From Massilia solisilvae (lineage in GTDB: Bacteria; Pseudomonadota; Gammaproteobacteria; Burkholderiales; Burkholderiaceae_D), in assembly GCF_024753215.1 (NCBI RefSeq), contig NZ_JANUGV010000001.1, positions 186,001 through 250,000 on the forward strand: a stretch of DNA of 64,000 bases, written 5' to 3'. Below the pieces are notes generated by a model that was not told where the DNA came from, made no database searches, and worked only from the letters and a program-made list of their open reading frames with translations. This document shows positions 15,002 to 23,972 of the stretch, in pieces (position 1 is the first letter of the stretch; each line of letters begins with the position of its first letter). The position numbers and the translations under genes were made by a program.

Positions 15002-16909
15002 ATGCCTATCTATACCTATAAATCGCTGCGCGCTGCCGGCTCATCCGGCGCGTGGTTCCGTCGTGCCGTCCTGCTGCGTCTCGCCGTCTTTCTTGCCCTG
15101 AGCACGCCCCTGGTGTGGCTGGCCGTGTGCGCCGAACGCAGCCAGCTCTCCACGATCGCGTTCGAGCAAAGCCGGCTGGACGTCAAGAACCTGGCACGCG
15201 CGTTTTCCGAGGAAGTCAATTCCACCATCAGCACCGTGGACATGTCGCTGCTGCACCTGCGCTCGCACTGGGAGCAGGGGCACGAGGGATTCGCCGCGCT
15301 GGTCGAGCGCCTGAACAAGGAGCTGCATGGCCGCGTGATCATGCAGGTGGCGGTGACGGACGCGCGTGGGCGCCTGGTGTATTCCAACGCCGGCCCGGCC
15401 AATGGCATCGACCTGAGTGACCGCGAGCACATCCGCGTGCACCTGCAAGGCCACGAGGACGTGCTGTTCGTCAGCCACCCGGTGCTCGGGCGGGTGTCGG
15501 GCCTGTGGTCGGTGCAGTTCACCCGGCCCATCTACCACGCCGGCAAGCTCGATGGCGTCATCGTCGCATCGGTCGCGCCCGAGTACTTTTCGCGCTTCTA
15601 TTCCGACATCGACCTGGGCCCGGATACCTCGATCTCGCTGGTGCGCTACGATGGAGTCGTGGTGGCGCGCCAGTCGCGCAACGGCGTGGGCGACATCGGC
15701 AAGGTGGTCACGGGCTATCCATACTACGACTGGCGTGCCTCGAAAACCGAGAAGGCCGGCTACTTCCAGCGCCCCGGTCAGCTGGACGGCATCGAGCGCG
15801 TCTATGCCTGGCGCGACCTGCCGAACTATCCGCTCACCGTCACCGTCGGCGAGTCGCTCGCCGATGCGAACGCGCACTTCGACAAGCAGAAGACGATCCT
15901 CGTGCGCACCGGCGCCGTGGTCAACGTAGTGCTCGCGCTGCTGGGCTGGTTTGCGATCGCCGCCTCCGACAACCGGCGCCGCGCGGTGAAGGCGCTGGCC
16001 GAGGCAGAGGCGCGCTGGAAGCTGGCGCTGAACGCGGCCGGCGAGGGCGTATGGGACTGGAACCTCTCGACCGCGATGCTCAACCTGTCGCCGCGCGCGC
16101 AGGCGCTGCTGGACGTGGGCGTTCCCGCCATCCCGTGCCCTCCCGATACCTTGTACCCGTCGATCCATCCGGAAGACATGGGCCGCGTGATCCGCGCGCT
16201 GCGCGACCATTACGAGGGGCGCACGCCGGACTTCATGGCAGAGCATCGGGTGCGCCAGCGCGACGGACGCTGGAGCTGGATCCTGGCGCGCGGGATGCTG
16301 GTCGAGCGCGCGCCGGACGGCGCCCCGCTGCGCATCATCGGCACCTTCGCCAACATCGACGAGCGCAAGAGCGCCGAAGAGCAGATCATCCATCAGGCCC
16401 ACCACGATGCGCTGACCGGCCTGCCCAACCGGCTGCTGTTCGGCGACCGCCTGCAGCAGGCGATCCGCGCGGCGCAGCGCGAGCAGACCAAGCTGGCGGT
16501 GCTGTACTTCGACCTGGACAAGTTCAAGCCGGTCAACGACACGTATGGCCACGCGGTGGGCGACGTGCTGCTGGTCGAGGTGGCCAAGCGCGTAGCCGGC
16601 ACCCTGCGCGAATCGGACACGCTGGCGCGGCTGGGCGGCGACGAGTTCGTGGTGCTGCTGCCGGGCTGTTCGGAAGCGGTGCAGGCGCGCCTGGTTGCGG
16701 AGACCGTTCTTGCGCAGTTGAACCTGCCGTTCGTGGCGGACGGCCATGTGCTGAACATTTCCGGCAGCATCGGCTTTGCGCTGTTCCCGGACAACGGACT
16801 GGACAGCGAGGAACTGCTGCGCAGCGCCGACGTGGCCATGTACTCGGCCAAGTCCACCGGGCGCGGGCGGGTGTGCGGACCGGACGAGCACCTGCCTGTG
16901 GCGGCCTGA
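15002..16909 (+). CDS. membrane diguanylate cyclase with periplasmic sensor and PAS domains
   Basis: 635 residues. A first membrane helix (about 22-42) and a second (about 302-322) enclose a 260-residue periplasmic domain of the double-CACHE type; a PAS_3-like domain (about 335-455, with WDWNLSTAML) and a GGDEF domain follow (about 470-630). The active site LGGDEFVVL is near 542-550 with the inhibitory I-site RESD exactly five residues before GGDEF, so product inhibition by c-di-GMP is expected. No EAL domain. It makes c-di-GMP in response to an unknown extracellular signal. Single gene with its own promoter. Confidence 0.92.
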   Translation: MPIYTYKSLRAAGSSGAWFRRAVLLRLAVFLALSTPLVWLAVCAERSQLSTIAFEQSRLDVKNLARAFSEEVNSTISTVDMSLLHLRSHWEQGHEGFAALVERLNKELHGRVIMQVAVTDARGRLVYSNAGPANGIDLSDREHIRVHLQGHEDVLFVSHPVLGRVSGLWSVQFTRPIYHAGKLDGVIVASVAPEYFSRFYSDIDLGPDTSISLVRYDGVVVARQSRNGVGDIGKVVTGYPYYDWRASKTEKAGYFQRPGQLDGIERVYAWRDLPNYPLTVTVGESLADANAHFDKQKTILVRTGAVVNVVLALLGWFAIAASDNRRRAVKALAEAEARWKLALNAAGEGVWDWNLSTAMLNLSPRAQALLDVGVPAIPCPPDTLYPSIHPEDMGRVIRALRDHYEGRTPDFMAEHRVRQRDGRWSWILARGMLVERAPDGAPLRIIGTFANIDERKSAEEQIIHQAHHDALTGLPNRLLFGDRLQQAIRAAQREQTKLAVLYFDLDKFKPVNDTYGHAVGDVLLVEVAKRVAGTLRESDTLARLGGDEFVVLLPGCSEAVQARLVAETVLAQLNLPFVADGHVLNISGSIGFALFPDNGLDSEELLRSADVAMYSAKSTGRGRVCGPDEHLPVAA

Positions 16910-17040
16910 AAACGGAACACGGCGCAAAGATCCGGAACCGTTACATTCGCTTGCAATTGAAACGTTTTGGGCCTTTGCGCACTGCGGCTGGACAAGTACT
17001 CTGTAGCCATTCGTCCATATCGGCAACAGAGGAATTCAGC

Positions 17041-17496
17041 GTGAAACAAGCATTCAATCTTTTTAGCGTGCGCAACCAGGTGGTCGCGGCAGTCATCGGT
17101 ATCGCGGCCCTGTCCGCACCGCTGGGCGCGCAGGCGGCGTCCCAACATGGCGAGCGCTGCGAGAGCTGCGGCACGGTCGTCTCGACCCATACTTACCAGC
17201 GCGCGGCCGAGCATGGCAGTGGCCTGGGCATCGCGACCGGCGCGCTGGTGGGCGGCTTCCTGGGCAATCGCGTCGGCGGCGGCAACGGCCGCAAGCTGGC
17301 CACGGTGGCCGGCGCGGTGGGCGGCGGTTACGCCGGCAACGAAATCGAGCGCAATGCGCGCTCGCGTACGGTCACCGAAACCCGCGTGCGCATGAGCGGC
17401 GGCGCGGTGCGCAGCTTCACCGAAGAGGGCGCGCGCCAGCACTACAAGGGCGAGCACGTGCGCGTCGAACACGGGCGCCTGATCTCGCAGCGCTGA
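17041..17496 (+). CDS. glycine-zipper 2TM domain envelope protein
   Basis: 151 residues from a GTG start with AGAGGA eight bases upstream. Signal peptide about 1-34 ending AQA. The glycine zipper lies near 60-100: GIATGALVGGFLGNRVGGG, then AGAVGGGYAGNEIE, the pattern of the Rick_17kDa/SlyB-like family. The mature N-terminus contains CESCG, possibly metal- or disulfide-forming; Cys is not placed as a lipobox. The C-terminus is basic. A role in outer-membrane integrity is usual for the family, not shown here. The longer open frame upstream (from 15505) is shadow of the cyclase gene. Confidence 0.85.
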   Translation: MKQAFNLFSVRNQVVAAVIGIAALSAPLGAQAASQHGERCESCGTVVSTHTYQRAAEHGSGLGIATGALVGGFLGNRVGGGNGRKLATVAGAVGGGYAGNEIERNARSRTVTETRVRMSGGAVRSFTEEGARQHYKGEHVRVEHGRLISQR

Positions 17497-17518
17497 GCGT
17501 ACAGCTAACTCAAGAAAC

Positions 17519-17624
17519 GCCGTCCCCGCGCAGGCGGGGACCCATAGGGCTCCAGCAGCACCGTTCGGCTCGGCGTCGCGTTGGCGCCAGCTCGGTATGG
17601 GGCCCCGCCTGCGCGGGGACGACG
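17519..17624. repeat. REP-like inverted repeat pair (family A)
   Basis: Arm one (17519-17546) contains GTCCCCGCGCAGGCGGGGAC followed by CCAT; arm two (17597-17624) is its near-perfect complement. Each arm itself forms a GC hairpin. It fills the gap between the glycine-zipper gene and the convergent kinase gene. A diverged copy lies at 55380-55483. Such repeats are intergenic mobile or terminator-like units in many beta- and gammaproteobacteria. Confidence 0.75.
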
Positions 17625-17644
17625 TTTCAGCTTGATGAGACCGG

Positions 17645-19933
17645 TTACCGCATCATCGCCCCGCGCATGCCGGCGGTATCGGGCAGTTCGTGCGTGCAGC
17701 GCGGCAGGTAGATCGACACCGTGGTGCCGCGCCCGACCTGGCTCGACAGGCGAATGTGGCCGCCGCTTTGCTTGACGAAGCCGTGCGCCATCGACAGGCC
17801 AAGGCCGGTGCCCTTGCCTTCGGGCTTGGTGGTGAAGAAGGGCTCGAAGGCGCGTTCCATCACTTCCGGCGGCATGCCGCTGCCGGTGTCCGATACCGCC
17901 ACCATCACATACTGCCCGGGTGTCATGTCCGGGTCGGGCAGCTGGTTGCGGTCGAGGTTGGCGTTGTCCAGCTCGATCGTGATGCTGCCGCGGCCCTCCA
18001 TCGCGTCTCTGGCGTTGATCACCAGGTTCAGGATCACGTTTTCGAGCTGGTTCGGGTCGACCTGCGCATTCCACAGGTTGGGCGCGACTGCCCGGCGCAG
18101 CTCGATGGCGTCGCCCGCGGCGCGGTGCAGCAGGCTGTCCATGCGCTCGATCAGGTGGGCCACATTCACCACCTGGGGGTGCAGCGGCTGGCGCCGCGCG
18201 AACGCCAGCAGCTGGACCGACAGCTTCGAGCCGCGCTCCACGGCGTCCAGGATGCTTTGCAGGCGCTGCGCCATGTTGCCGGGCGAGCGCTGGATCAGTT
18301 GCACGTTGGCGCTGATGATGTGCAGCAGGTTGTTGAAGTCGTGCGCCACCCCGCCGGTAAGCTTGCCCACCGCCTCCAGCTTTTGCGCGCGCTGCAGCGC
18401 GCTGCGCGCTTCGTCCAGCCGCAGCTGGCGCTGGCGCTCGCGTATTTCGGCTTCCTTGCGCGGCGTGATGTCGCGTATGAAGGCACTGGCCCCGTAGCCG
18501 GCCGCGGTCGGCAGCGCTGTAACCGCCAGCTCGACCGGGATCTGGCGCCCGCTGCGGTGCAGGGCCAGCATTTCGGTCGGGCCTTCGAGCAGCCGGCCGG
18601 TGCCGCTGGTGACGAAGCGGGCAAAGCCTTCGCGGTGGCGTTCGCGCTGCTCCTGCGGCACGATCACGTCGGCGATCTCGCGGCCGACGGCCTCGTGCTC
18701 GGTCCAGCCGAACAGCTGGGTGGCCTTGATGTTCCAGTCGGTGATGCGGCTCTGCGCGTCGATCGCGATGAAGGCGTCATAGGCGTTTTGCAGGATCACG
18801 CGCATGCGGCCCTGCTCGGCCTCGATGCGCTCGTACGACTCGCGCAGCTCGTGGGTCATCTCCTGCGCCAGATCCACCGCCCGGCTGCGTTCGCTGGCCA
18901 GCAGCCACACCACGAGGCTGAGCAAAAAGCCCAGGCCGGCCCCGGTCACCGCGATCACCAGCGGCCGCGTCCGGTCCAGCTGCGCTTCGAACGAAGGCGC
19001 CGAGGCGATCGCCACGGTCCAGTGGCGTCCGGCGATCGTCACCGTGTTCGAGGTCGCGAACAGCGGCGTGCGCGCGGCGTGGCCGGGGCCGGACGCGTAC
19101 AGCAGGGCGTCCGGGGAAACCGTCTCGCCGTCGTAGATCCGGGTCGCCAGGTCGCCGGAATGCTCGCCGCCCAGGCCGCGCATCAGGTCGTTCATGCGGA
19201 ACGGCGCATACGCCCAGCCGACGATCGCGGCGCGCCGCTCCTCGACGGTGCGCGAGCCCACGCCCGGGCGGTACACCGGCAGGTACATGAGAAAGCCCGG
19301 CTGCGCGCCCTTGTCGCCTTCCTGCACCAGCACCACCTTGCCGGTCACGGCCGCCTTGCCGGTGTCGCGCGCGGCCTCCATCGCGGCGCGGCGCGATGGT
19401 TCGCTGAACATGTCGAAGCCGAACGCGCGCAAGTTGCGGCCGTGGAACGGTTCGATGTGGGTGATCGAGGTATATTCCGGGCGCGGCGGATCGCGCGGGT
19501 GGACCAGGTAGCCGGCAAAACCCATGCGCTGCATCGCCGCCTCGTGCGCTGCCAGTTGCGCTGCGGGAACGATGGCGGCGATGCCGAGCGCTTCGATGCC
19601 GGGAAAATCCTCGTCCAGCTTGAGCACCGAGAAGTAGTCGGCGAACGCCTGGTGGCTGATGTCCACCGAGCCGCGCAGGAAACCCTGTTCGCCGCGCAGC
19701 ACCTCTTCGTACACGGTCATGCGCCGCACCAGCAGGCTGGACATGTCGCGCGCCCGGTAATCGAAGTTGTTCTGCAGCGTCGAGTGCGCCATGTGGCGCG
19801 CGCTGGTATAGGCGCTGTACGTAATCAGCAGCGACACCAGGAACACCAGCCCCGCCAGCAGCAGCGGTACGCGCCGGGAACCGGGCGGAGCGTCGCGACG
19901 CGGCGGGGACGATGGATGGGCTTGGCTGTGCAT
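17645..19933 (-). CDS. CHASE-PAS sensor histidine kinase
   Basis: 762 residues. Membrane helix about 22-42, periplasmic CHASE domain about 75-310 (EEVLRGEQGFLRGS and FDMFSEP are typical), second helix about 330-352, coiled linker, PAS domain about 375-500, then the kinase core. The phosphoacceptor His is in GGVAHDFNNLLH, near residue 531. ATP-binding boxes follow: NLVINARDAM (N box), DTGSGMPPEV (G1), FFTTKPEGKGTGLGLS (F/G2). All are intact. There is no receiver domain and no adjacent response regulator, so its partner is elsewhere. CHASE domains sense small extracellular ligands. Confidence 0.92.
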   Translation of the reverse strand: MHSQAHPSSPPRRDAPPGSRRVPLLLAGLVFLVSLLITYSAYTSARHMAHSTLQNNFDYRARDMSSLLVRRMTVYEEVLRGEQGFLRGSVDISHQAFADYFSVLKLDEDFPGIEALGIAAIVPAAQLAAHEAAMQRMGFAGYLVHPRDPPRPEYTSITHIEPFHGRNLRAFGFDMFSEPSRRAAMEAARDTGKAAVTGKVVLVQEGDKGAQPGFLMYLPVYRPGVGSRTVEERRAAIVGWAYAPFRMNDLMRGLGGEHSGDLATRIYDGETVSPDALLYASGPGHAARTPLFATSNTVTIAGRHWTVAIASAPSFEAQLDRTRPLVIAVTGAGLGFLLSLVVWLLASERSRAVDLAQEMTHELRESYERIEAEQGRMRVILQNAYDAFIAIDAQSRITDWNIKATQLFGWTEHEAVGREIADVIVPQEQRERHREGFARFVTSGTGRLLEGPTEMLALHRSGRQIPVELAVTALPTAAGYGASAFIRDITPRKEAEIRERQRQLRLDEARSALQRAQKLEAVGKLTGGVAHDFNNLLHIISANVQLIQRSPGNMAQRLQSILDAVERGSKLSVQLLAFARRQPLHPQVVNVAHLIERMDSLLHRAAGDAIELRRAVAPNLWNAQVDPNQLENVILNLVINARDAMEGRGSITIELDNANLDRNQLPDPDMTPGQYVMVAVSDTGSGMPPEVMERAFEPFFTTKPEGKGTGLGLSMAHGFVKQSGGHIRLSSQVGRGTTVSIYLPRCTHELPDTAGMRGAMMR

Positions 19934-20054
19934 GGGTCAGGTGGATGGTCGAGGGCGGTCATTCCAGGCCGCAAGCAGGAAGCACGCCAATACATTTAGC
20001 ATACGCATCTATGCATCCCGAAGGCGCACGCCATCCCGAGCGCACCCGAGGATA

Positions 20055-20082
20055 TTGGAAGCAATAGTTGCGATGCTACAAT
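20055..20082 (+). promoter_or_regulatory. candidate promoter of the cupredoxin-like gene
   Basis: TTGGAA (20055-20060), 16-bp spacer, TACAAT (20077-20082), 38 bp upstream of the ATG at 20120. The most promoter-like sequence in the gap between the divergent kinase and cupredoxin-like genes. Confidence 0.45.
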
Positions 20083-20119
20083 CTGCCGCTGCCGCCGATC
20101 CGTTGCCGCCCCATATCCG

Positions 20120-20626
20120 ATGAGCTCCGATTCCCCCACCGTGAACCAGCGTCGCCGCCCCGGCCAGGACATGCTGCGCCGGCGCCGGCCGCAGCTGGCG
20201 GCGGGCGCCGCGATGGTCGCGTTGCTGCTGTGGGGCGCGTTTGCCCCGCTTGCCGGCAACAGCCGCGAGCTGCCGGTCGAGATCCCGGCCGGCACCGACG
20301 CGCGCCGCTTGCAGGGCGAGCCGGTCGAGCTCCTGCCGCAGCTGGTCACGCTCACGCTCGGCGTGCAGGACGTGCTGCTGCTGCGCAACCGCGACAAGGT
20401 GCCGCAGGTGTTCGGCCCGGTGCTGGTGATGCCGGGCCAGGAGTTCCGCCTGCCATTCGAGCAGGCCGGCGACTACCAGTTCAACTGCAGCGCGCACGCC
20501 AGCGGCCAAATGACCGTGCGCGTGGTCGGGCAGCCCGACCCGGGCTGGGACCGGCTGCGCTGGCGTGCCCGCAAGCTGGTGCACGAGTTGCGCTATCTTC
20601 CTTTGGTGGGGCCACGATCAGGGTGA
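20120..20626 (+). CDS. membrane-anchored cupredoxin-like protein lacking one copper ligand
   Basis: 168 residues: basic N-terminus, one membrane segment (about 27-46), then a periplasmic beta-sandwich. The C-terminal loop CSAHASGQM supplies the Cys, His and Met of a type-1 copper centre (Cys-x2-His-x4-Met). The other His ligand, normally in a segment like N-x-D-x-x-P-H, is replaced by Gln here: NRDKVPQVF. It may therefore bind copper poorly or with another ligand, or be a structural relative. Single gene, followed 66 nt later by the LON-domain gene. Confidence 0.7.
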   Translation: MSSDSPTVNQRRRPGQDMLRRRRPQLAAGAAMVALLLWGAFAPLAGNSRELPVEIPAGTDARRLQGEPVELLPQLVTLTLGVQDVLLLRNRDKVPQVFGPVLVMPGQEFRLPFEQAGDYQFNCSAHASGQMTVRVVGQPDPGWDRLRWRARKLVHELRYLPLVGPRSG

Positions 20627-20692
20627 TCCGGCAGGACAGGGCCGGCCGCAATCGTGTTCGGGTCCCGCGGGCGATTCTGTCATGATGCAGCC

Positions 20693-21310
20693 ATGTCCAC
20701 GTTTTCGTTGCCACTGTTCCCGCTCAGTACGGTGCTGTTCCCGGACGGGGTGCTGCCGCTGCAGATTTTCGAGGTGCGCTACCTCGACATGATCAGCCGC
20801 TGCCTGACGGAGGATTCCGACTTCGGCGTGGTGCTGCTCACGCACGGGCACGAGGTGCGCTCGCCGCAGGGACACGAGCGCTTTGCCGCGGCCGGCACCA
20901 TCGCCTCGGTGCACGACACCACGGCGTCGGCGCCGGGCCTGCTGCAGGTGGTGTGCCGCGGCGGCTCGCGCTTCGAGGTGCTGTCGGCCGAGCAGCGCGC
21001 CAACGGCCTGTGGGTGGGCGAAGTGCAATTGATCGAGGACGACCACGAAGTGCGCATCCCATCCGAGCTGCAAGGCGCGGCCGATGCGCTCGATCGCGTG
21101 CTGGCGTCGCTGCACGACGTGCCGCAGCACCGCTGGCCGATCCAGCCGCCGTTCAAGCTCGACGATTGCGGCTGGGTCGCCAACCGCTGGTGCGAGCTGC
21201 TGCCGCTGCCCAACCAGCAAAAGCACAACATGCTCATGCTCGACAACCCGGTGATCCGGCTCGAGCTGCTGCACGACGTGCTGGACGAACACGGGCTGAT
21301 CACCTCCTGA
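20693..21310 (+). CDS. stand-alone LON N-terminal (LON substrate-binding) domain protein
   Basis: 205 residues starting FSLPLFPLSTVLFPDGVLPLQIF, which is the N-terminal substrate-binding domain of Lon protease; ATPase and protease domains are absent. Such 190-220-residue proteins are common in proteobacteria. They may bind unfolded or specific protein substrates, but their role is not settled. The ATG at 20693 is used; a GTG 39 nt upstream is in frame but adds a segment without family similarity. Confidence 0.88.
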   Translation: MSTFSLPLFPLSTVLFPDGVLPLQIFEVRYLDMISRCLTEDSDFGVVLLTHGHEVRSPQGHERFAAAGTIASVHDTTASAPGLLQVVCRGGSRFEVLSAEQRANGLWVGEVQLIEDDHEVRIPSELQGAADALDRVLASLHDVPQHRWPIQPPFKLDDCGWVANRWCELLPLPNQQKHNMLMLDNPVIRLELLHDVLDEHGLITS

Positions 21311-21439
21311 ACGACGCTTGCCGGATGCGCGCTTCGCGGCAGCCGGACTTGTCGCGCCCGTACAAGCGGTGTCAGCCTGGCTGGCGTCGTGCATCCATGA
21401 TCGGATGATAAGATGGGTCATCGGAGTGAGGACGGGACC

Positions 21440-22150
21440 ATGAAATTTTCCGATGAAGTATTGATGGCGTATGCGCGCGGCACCCTGGACGAGGCCGAGC
21501 GCAGTGAGATCGAGCGGGCCATGCGCGCTGACCCCGGGCTGGCGGCGCGCATTGCGCGGCACCGGGCCTTGCGGGCCCATGCCTACGACACCTATGGCGC
21601 GGTGCTGCACGAGCAGCCCCCGCCGGCGCGCCTGGCCGGGGTTGCCGGCAAGGTGGTGCAGCTGGACGCGGTGCGCGCCGCCCGCCAGCAGGCGCAGCAG
21701 CCGGCGCCGGCGCACTCGCGCTGGTCGTGGCGGCAGTGGGCCGTGCTGGCGGCGGCGCTGGCGATCGGCGCGCTCGAGGGCGTGTTCGCCTACAGCCTCA
21801 TGCAGGGCGAATCGGGCCTGGCGGCGGTGGATGGCAAGGGCGGGGCGCTGCTGGCGCAGGGCGTGCTGGCGCAGGCCTTGTCGAACCAGCCGGCCGGCGG
21901 CGACGGCAAGGTGCGCATTGGCCTCAGTTTTGCGGCCAGGGACGGCAGCTATTGCCGCAGCTTCGCCTTCGGCGGGGCCACCGGGCTGGCATGCCGCCAG
22001 GGCGAGCGCTGGCACATCCCCGTCATGGCCGAGGCGCAGGACAGCGTCGTGCCCGCCCCGGTGCGCGACGTGATCGCCCAGCGCATGGTGGGCGCGCCGC
22101 TGGACGAACAGGGCGAGCGGGCGGCGCAAAAACAGGGCTGGCGGCGGTAG
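21440..22150 (+). CDS. anti-sigma-factor-like membrane protein
   Basis: 236 residues. The cytoplasmic N-terminus (DEVLMAYARGTLDEAERSEI, about 4-45) has the helical layout of anti-sigma factors but no HxxxCxxC zinc motif. One membrane helix is near 100-120 (WAVLAAALAIGALEGVFAY), and the periplasmic domain contains two Cys (YCRSFAF and LACRQG) that could form a disulfide. No sigma-factor gene is adjacent, which is unusual since most are paired. Function is therefore a guess from topology. Start at 21440, with GAGGACGG upstream. Confidence 0.6.
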   Translation: MKFSDEVLMAYARGTLDEAERSEIERAMRADPGLAARIARHRALRAHAYDTYGAVLHEQPPPARLAGVAGKVVQLDAVRAARQQAQQPAPAHSRWSWRQWAVLAAALAIGALEGVFAYSLMQGESGLAAVDGKGGALLAQGVLAQALSNQPAGGDGKVRIGLSFAARDGSYCRSFAFGGATGLACRQGERWHIPVMAEAQDSVVPAPVRDVIAQRMVGAPLDEQGERAAQKQGWRR

Positions 22151-22478
22151 GGTGGGCGCGCCAGCCCACACGGTCGATCGGCCGCAGGGTGTCCCGGCCT
22201 GGGCACGAGTGCCCGCGCCGCGCCCCCCGCAAATCACGAGTCCATATACAGTGTCAAGGATTTAGGGTATCGTTTAGGGCGCTATCAGTGCTTCTACGTC
22301 CGCGCGCCGGGTTTTTCAGGCCGGCGCTGCCGTGGCACCGTCGAGCCGGCCGCGGGCCGTGCCCAGCCGGCGGCTCATTCCAGTCCACCCCGGAGTTTCC
22401 CGCGTTGGCCGCCACCGGCGGAGCCTGGCGCAACCCGGTTCGGCCGTTAAGCAGAACGAATTACTGCCCGGAAATACT
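22151..22478. other. 328-bp gap upstream of rhlE with degenerate inverted repeats
   Basis: The first part contains a degenerate copy of the GGTGGGC/GCCCAC repeat (GGGTGGGCGCGCCAGCCCAC, 22151-22170) next to the stop of the anti-sigma-like gene. Further on, TTTAGGG occurs twice, 12 bp apart, near 22261-22279. The last 170 bp are GC-rich and probably the long 5' leader of rhlE. I see no convincing gene, and no clear -35/-10 pair. Confidence 0.5.
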
Positions 22479-23915
22479 ATGTCTGAAACAAACAACAACG
22501 AAAATGGTGCGGCGCCGACCGTGCGCTTCGCCGATTTCGGCCTCGCGCCGGAGATCCTGCGCGCACTCTCGGACCAGGGCTATGTCCATCCGACTCCGAT
22601 CCAGGCCCAGGCCATCCCCGTGGTGCTGCAGGGCCGCGACGTCATGGGCGCGGCCCAGACCGGCACCGGCAAGACCGCCGGCTTTTCGCTGCCCATCATC
22701 CAGATGCTGCTGGCGCACGCCAGCACCAGCATGTCGCCCGCGCGCCACCCGGTGCGCGCGCTGATCCTGACCCCGACGCGCGAGCTGGCGGTGCAGGTGG
22801 CGGAAAACGTCAAGGCTTACGCGGCCCACACCCCGCTGCGCTCGACCGTCGTGTTCGGCGGCATGGACATGAAGCCGCAGACTGAAATCCTGCGCCGCGG
22901 CGTCGAGATCGTGATCGCGACCCCTGGCCGCCTGCTCGACCACGTGGAGCAGAAGAACATCAGCCTGGCCCAGGTGCAGATGCTGGTCATGGACGAGGCC
23001 GACCGCATGCTGGACATGGGCTTTTTGCCCGACCTGCAGCGCATCATCAACCTGCTGCCGAAGAAGCGCCAGAACCTGATGTTCTCGGCCACGTTCTCGC
23101 CCGAGATCAAGAAACTGGCCGGCAGCTTCCTGACCAACCCCACCACGATCGAGGTGGCGCGCAGCAACGCCACCGCCGACAAGGTCACCCAGGTGGTGTA
23201 CAAGGTGGCGGAAGAGCAGAAGCGCGACGTGGTCGAGTTCCTGATCCGCTCGCGCGAGCTCAAGCAGGTGATCGTGTTCTCGAACACCAAGATCGGCGCC
23301 TCGCGCCTGTCGCGCTCTCTGGAGCAGGCCGGCATCAAGGCCTCGGCGATCCACGGCGACAAGACCCAGCAGGAGCGCATGGCTGCGCTGGAAGCGTTCA
23401 AGAAGGGCGAGGTCGAGGTGCTGGTGGCGACCGACGTGGCCGCGCGCGGCCTGGACATCTCGGACCTGCCGTGCGTGATCAACTATGATCTGCCGTACAA
23501 CGCCGAGGACTACGTGCACCGCATCGGCCGCACCGGCCGCGCCGGCGCCTCGGGCGATGCGCTGTCGGTGTATTCGGACAAGGACGAGCGCCTGCTGGCC
23601 GACATCGAGAAGCTGATCAAGCAGACCATCACGCGTGGCGAGCTGGCCGGTTTTGCGCCGTACGCACGCGGCGCCAGCGCCGGCTACGGCGGCGAGCGCC
23701 GCGCCCGCCGCAGCGGCGAGAGCGAATCGCGCCCGAGCCGCACCAGCAGCAGCGCGCCGCCCCCGCGCCGCGAGAAGGTCGATCCGTGGTTCCTCAAGCC
23801 TTACGAGCCGTCCACCGTCACGCGCAAGGAAGCCGCGCCGGCGGGGCCGGCGTCGCCGTCGTCCAAGCCGAAACAAAAAGTGGCGGCGCTGCTGGGCGGC
23901 TTGCCCAAGCCGTAA
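22479..23915 (+). CDS. rhlE: DEAD-box ATP-dependent RNA helicase, RhlE type
   Basis: 478 residues. Q motif near 17-45 (FADFGLAPEILRAL, PTPIQAQAIP), motif I AQTGTGKT near 57-64, Ia PTRELAVQ, II DEAD near 172-175, III SAT, IV VIVFSNTK, V TDVAARGLD, VI HRIGRTGRAG near 347-356. All are intact. The C-terminal 80 residues are a basic, low-complexity tail (Arg, Ser, Pro and Lys rich), as usual in RhlE, that binds RNA. The role is RNA unwinding in ribosome assembly and RNA decay. The ATG at 22479 gives the standard MSET start; the open frame upstream is unsupported. Followed by a GGTGGGCAGG hairpin that may end transcription. Confidence 0.93.
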   Translation: MSETNNNENGAAPTVRFADFGLAPEILRALSDQGYVHPTPIQAQAIPVVLQGRDVMGAAQTGTGKTAGFSLPIIQMLLAHASTSMSPARHPVRALILTPTRELAVQVAENVKAYAAHTPLRSTVVFGGMDMKPQTEILRRGVEIVIATPGRLLDHVEQKNISLAQVQMLVMDEADRMLDMGFLPDLQRIINLLPKKRQNLMFSATFSPEIKKLAGSFLTNPTTIEVARSNATADKVTQVVYKVAEEQKRDVVEFLIRSRELKQVIVFSNTKIGASRLSRSLEQAGIKASAIHGDKTQQERMAALEAFKKGEVEVLVATDVAARGLDISDLPCVINYDLPYNAEDYVHRIGRTGRAGASGDALSVYSDKDERLLADIEKLIKQTITRGELAGFAPYARGASAGYGGERRARRSGESESRPSRTSSSAPPPRREKVDPWFLKPYEPSTVTRKEAAPAGPASPSSKPKQKVAALLGGLPKP

Positions 23916-23928
23916 GCCAATCAAACAC

Positions 23929-23960
23929 GTAGGGTGGGCAGGTTTTCCTGCCCACGCTGC
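23929..23960. repeat. half copy of REP-like repeat (family B), hairpin between convergent genes
   Basis: GTAGGGTGGGCAGG, TTTT, CCTGCCCACGCTGC: a stem of 8 or more pairs in the 57-bp gap between rhlE and the convergent glycosyltransferase gene. Full-length copies lie at 27492-27573 and 39231-39310. It may act as a two-way terminator. Confidence 0.7.
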
Positions 23961-23972
23961 CCTCTACCCCCT

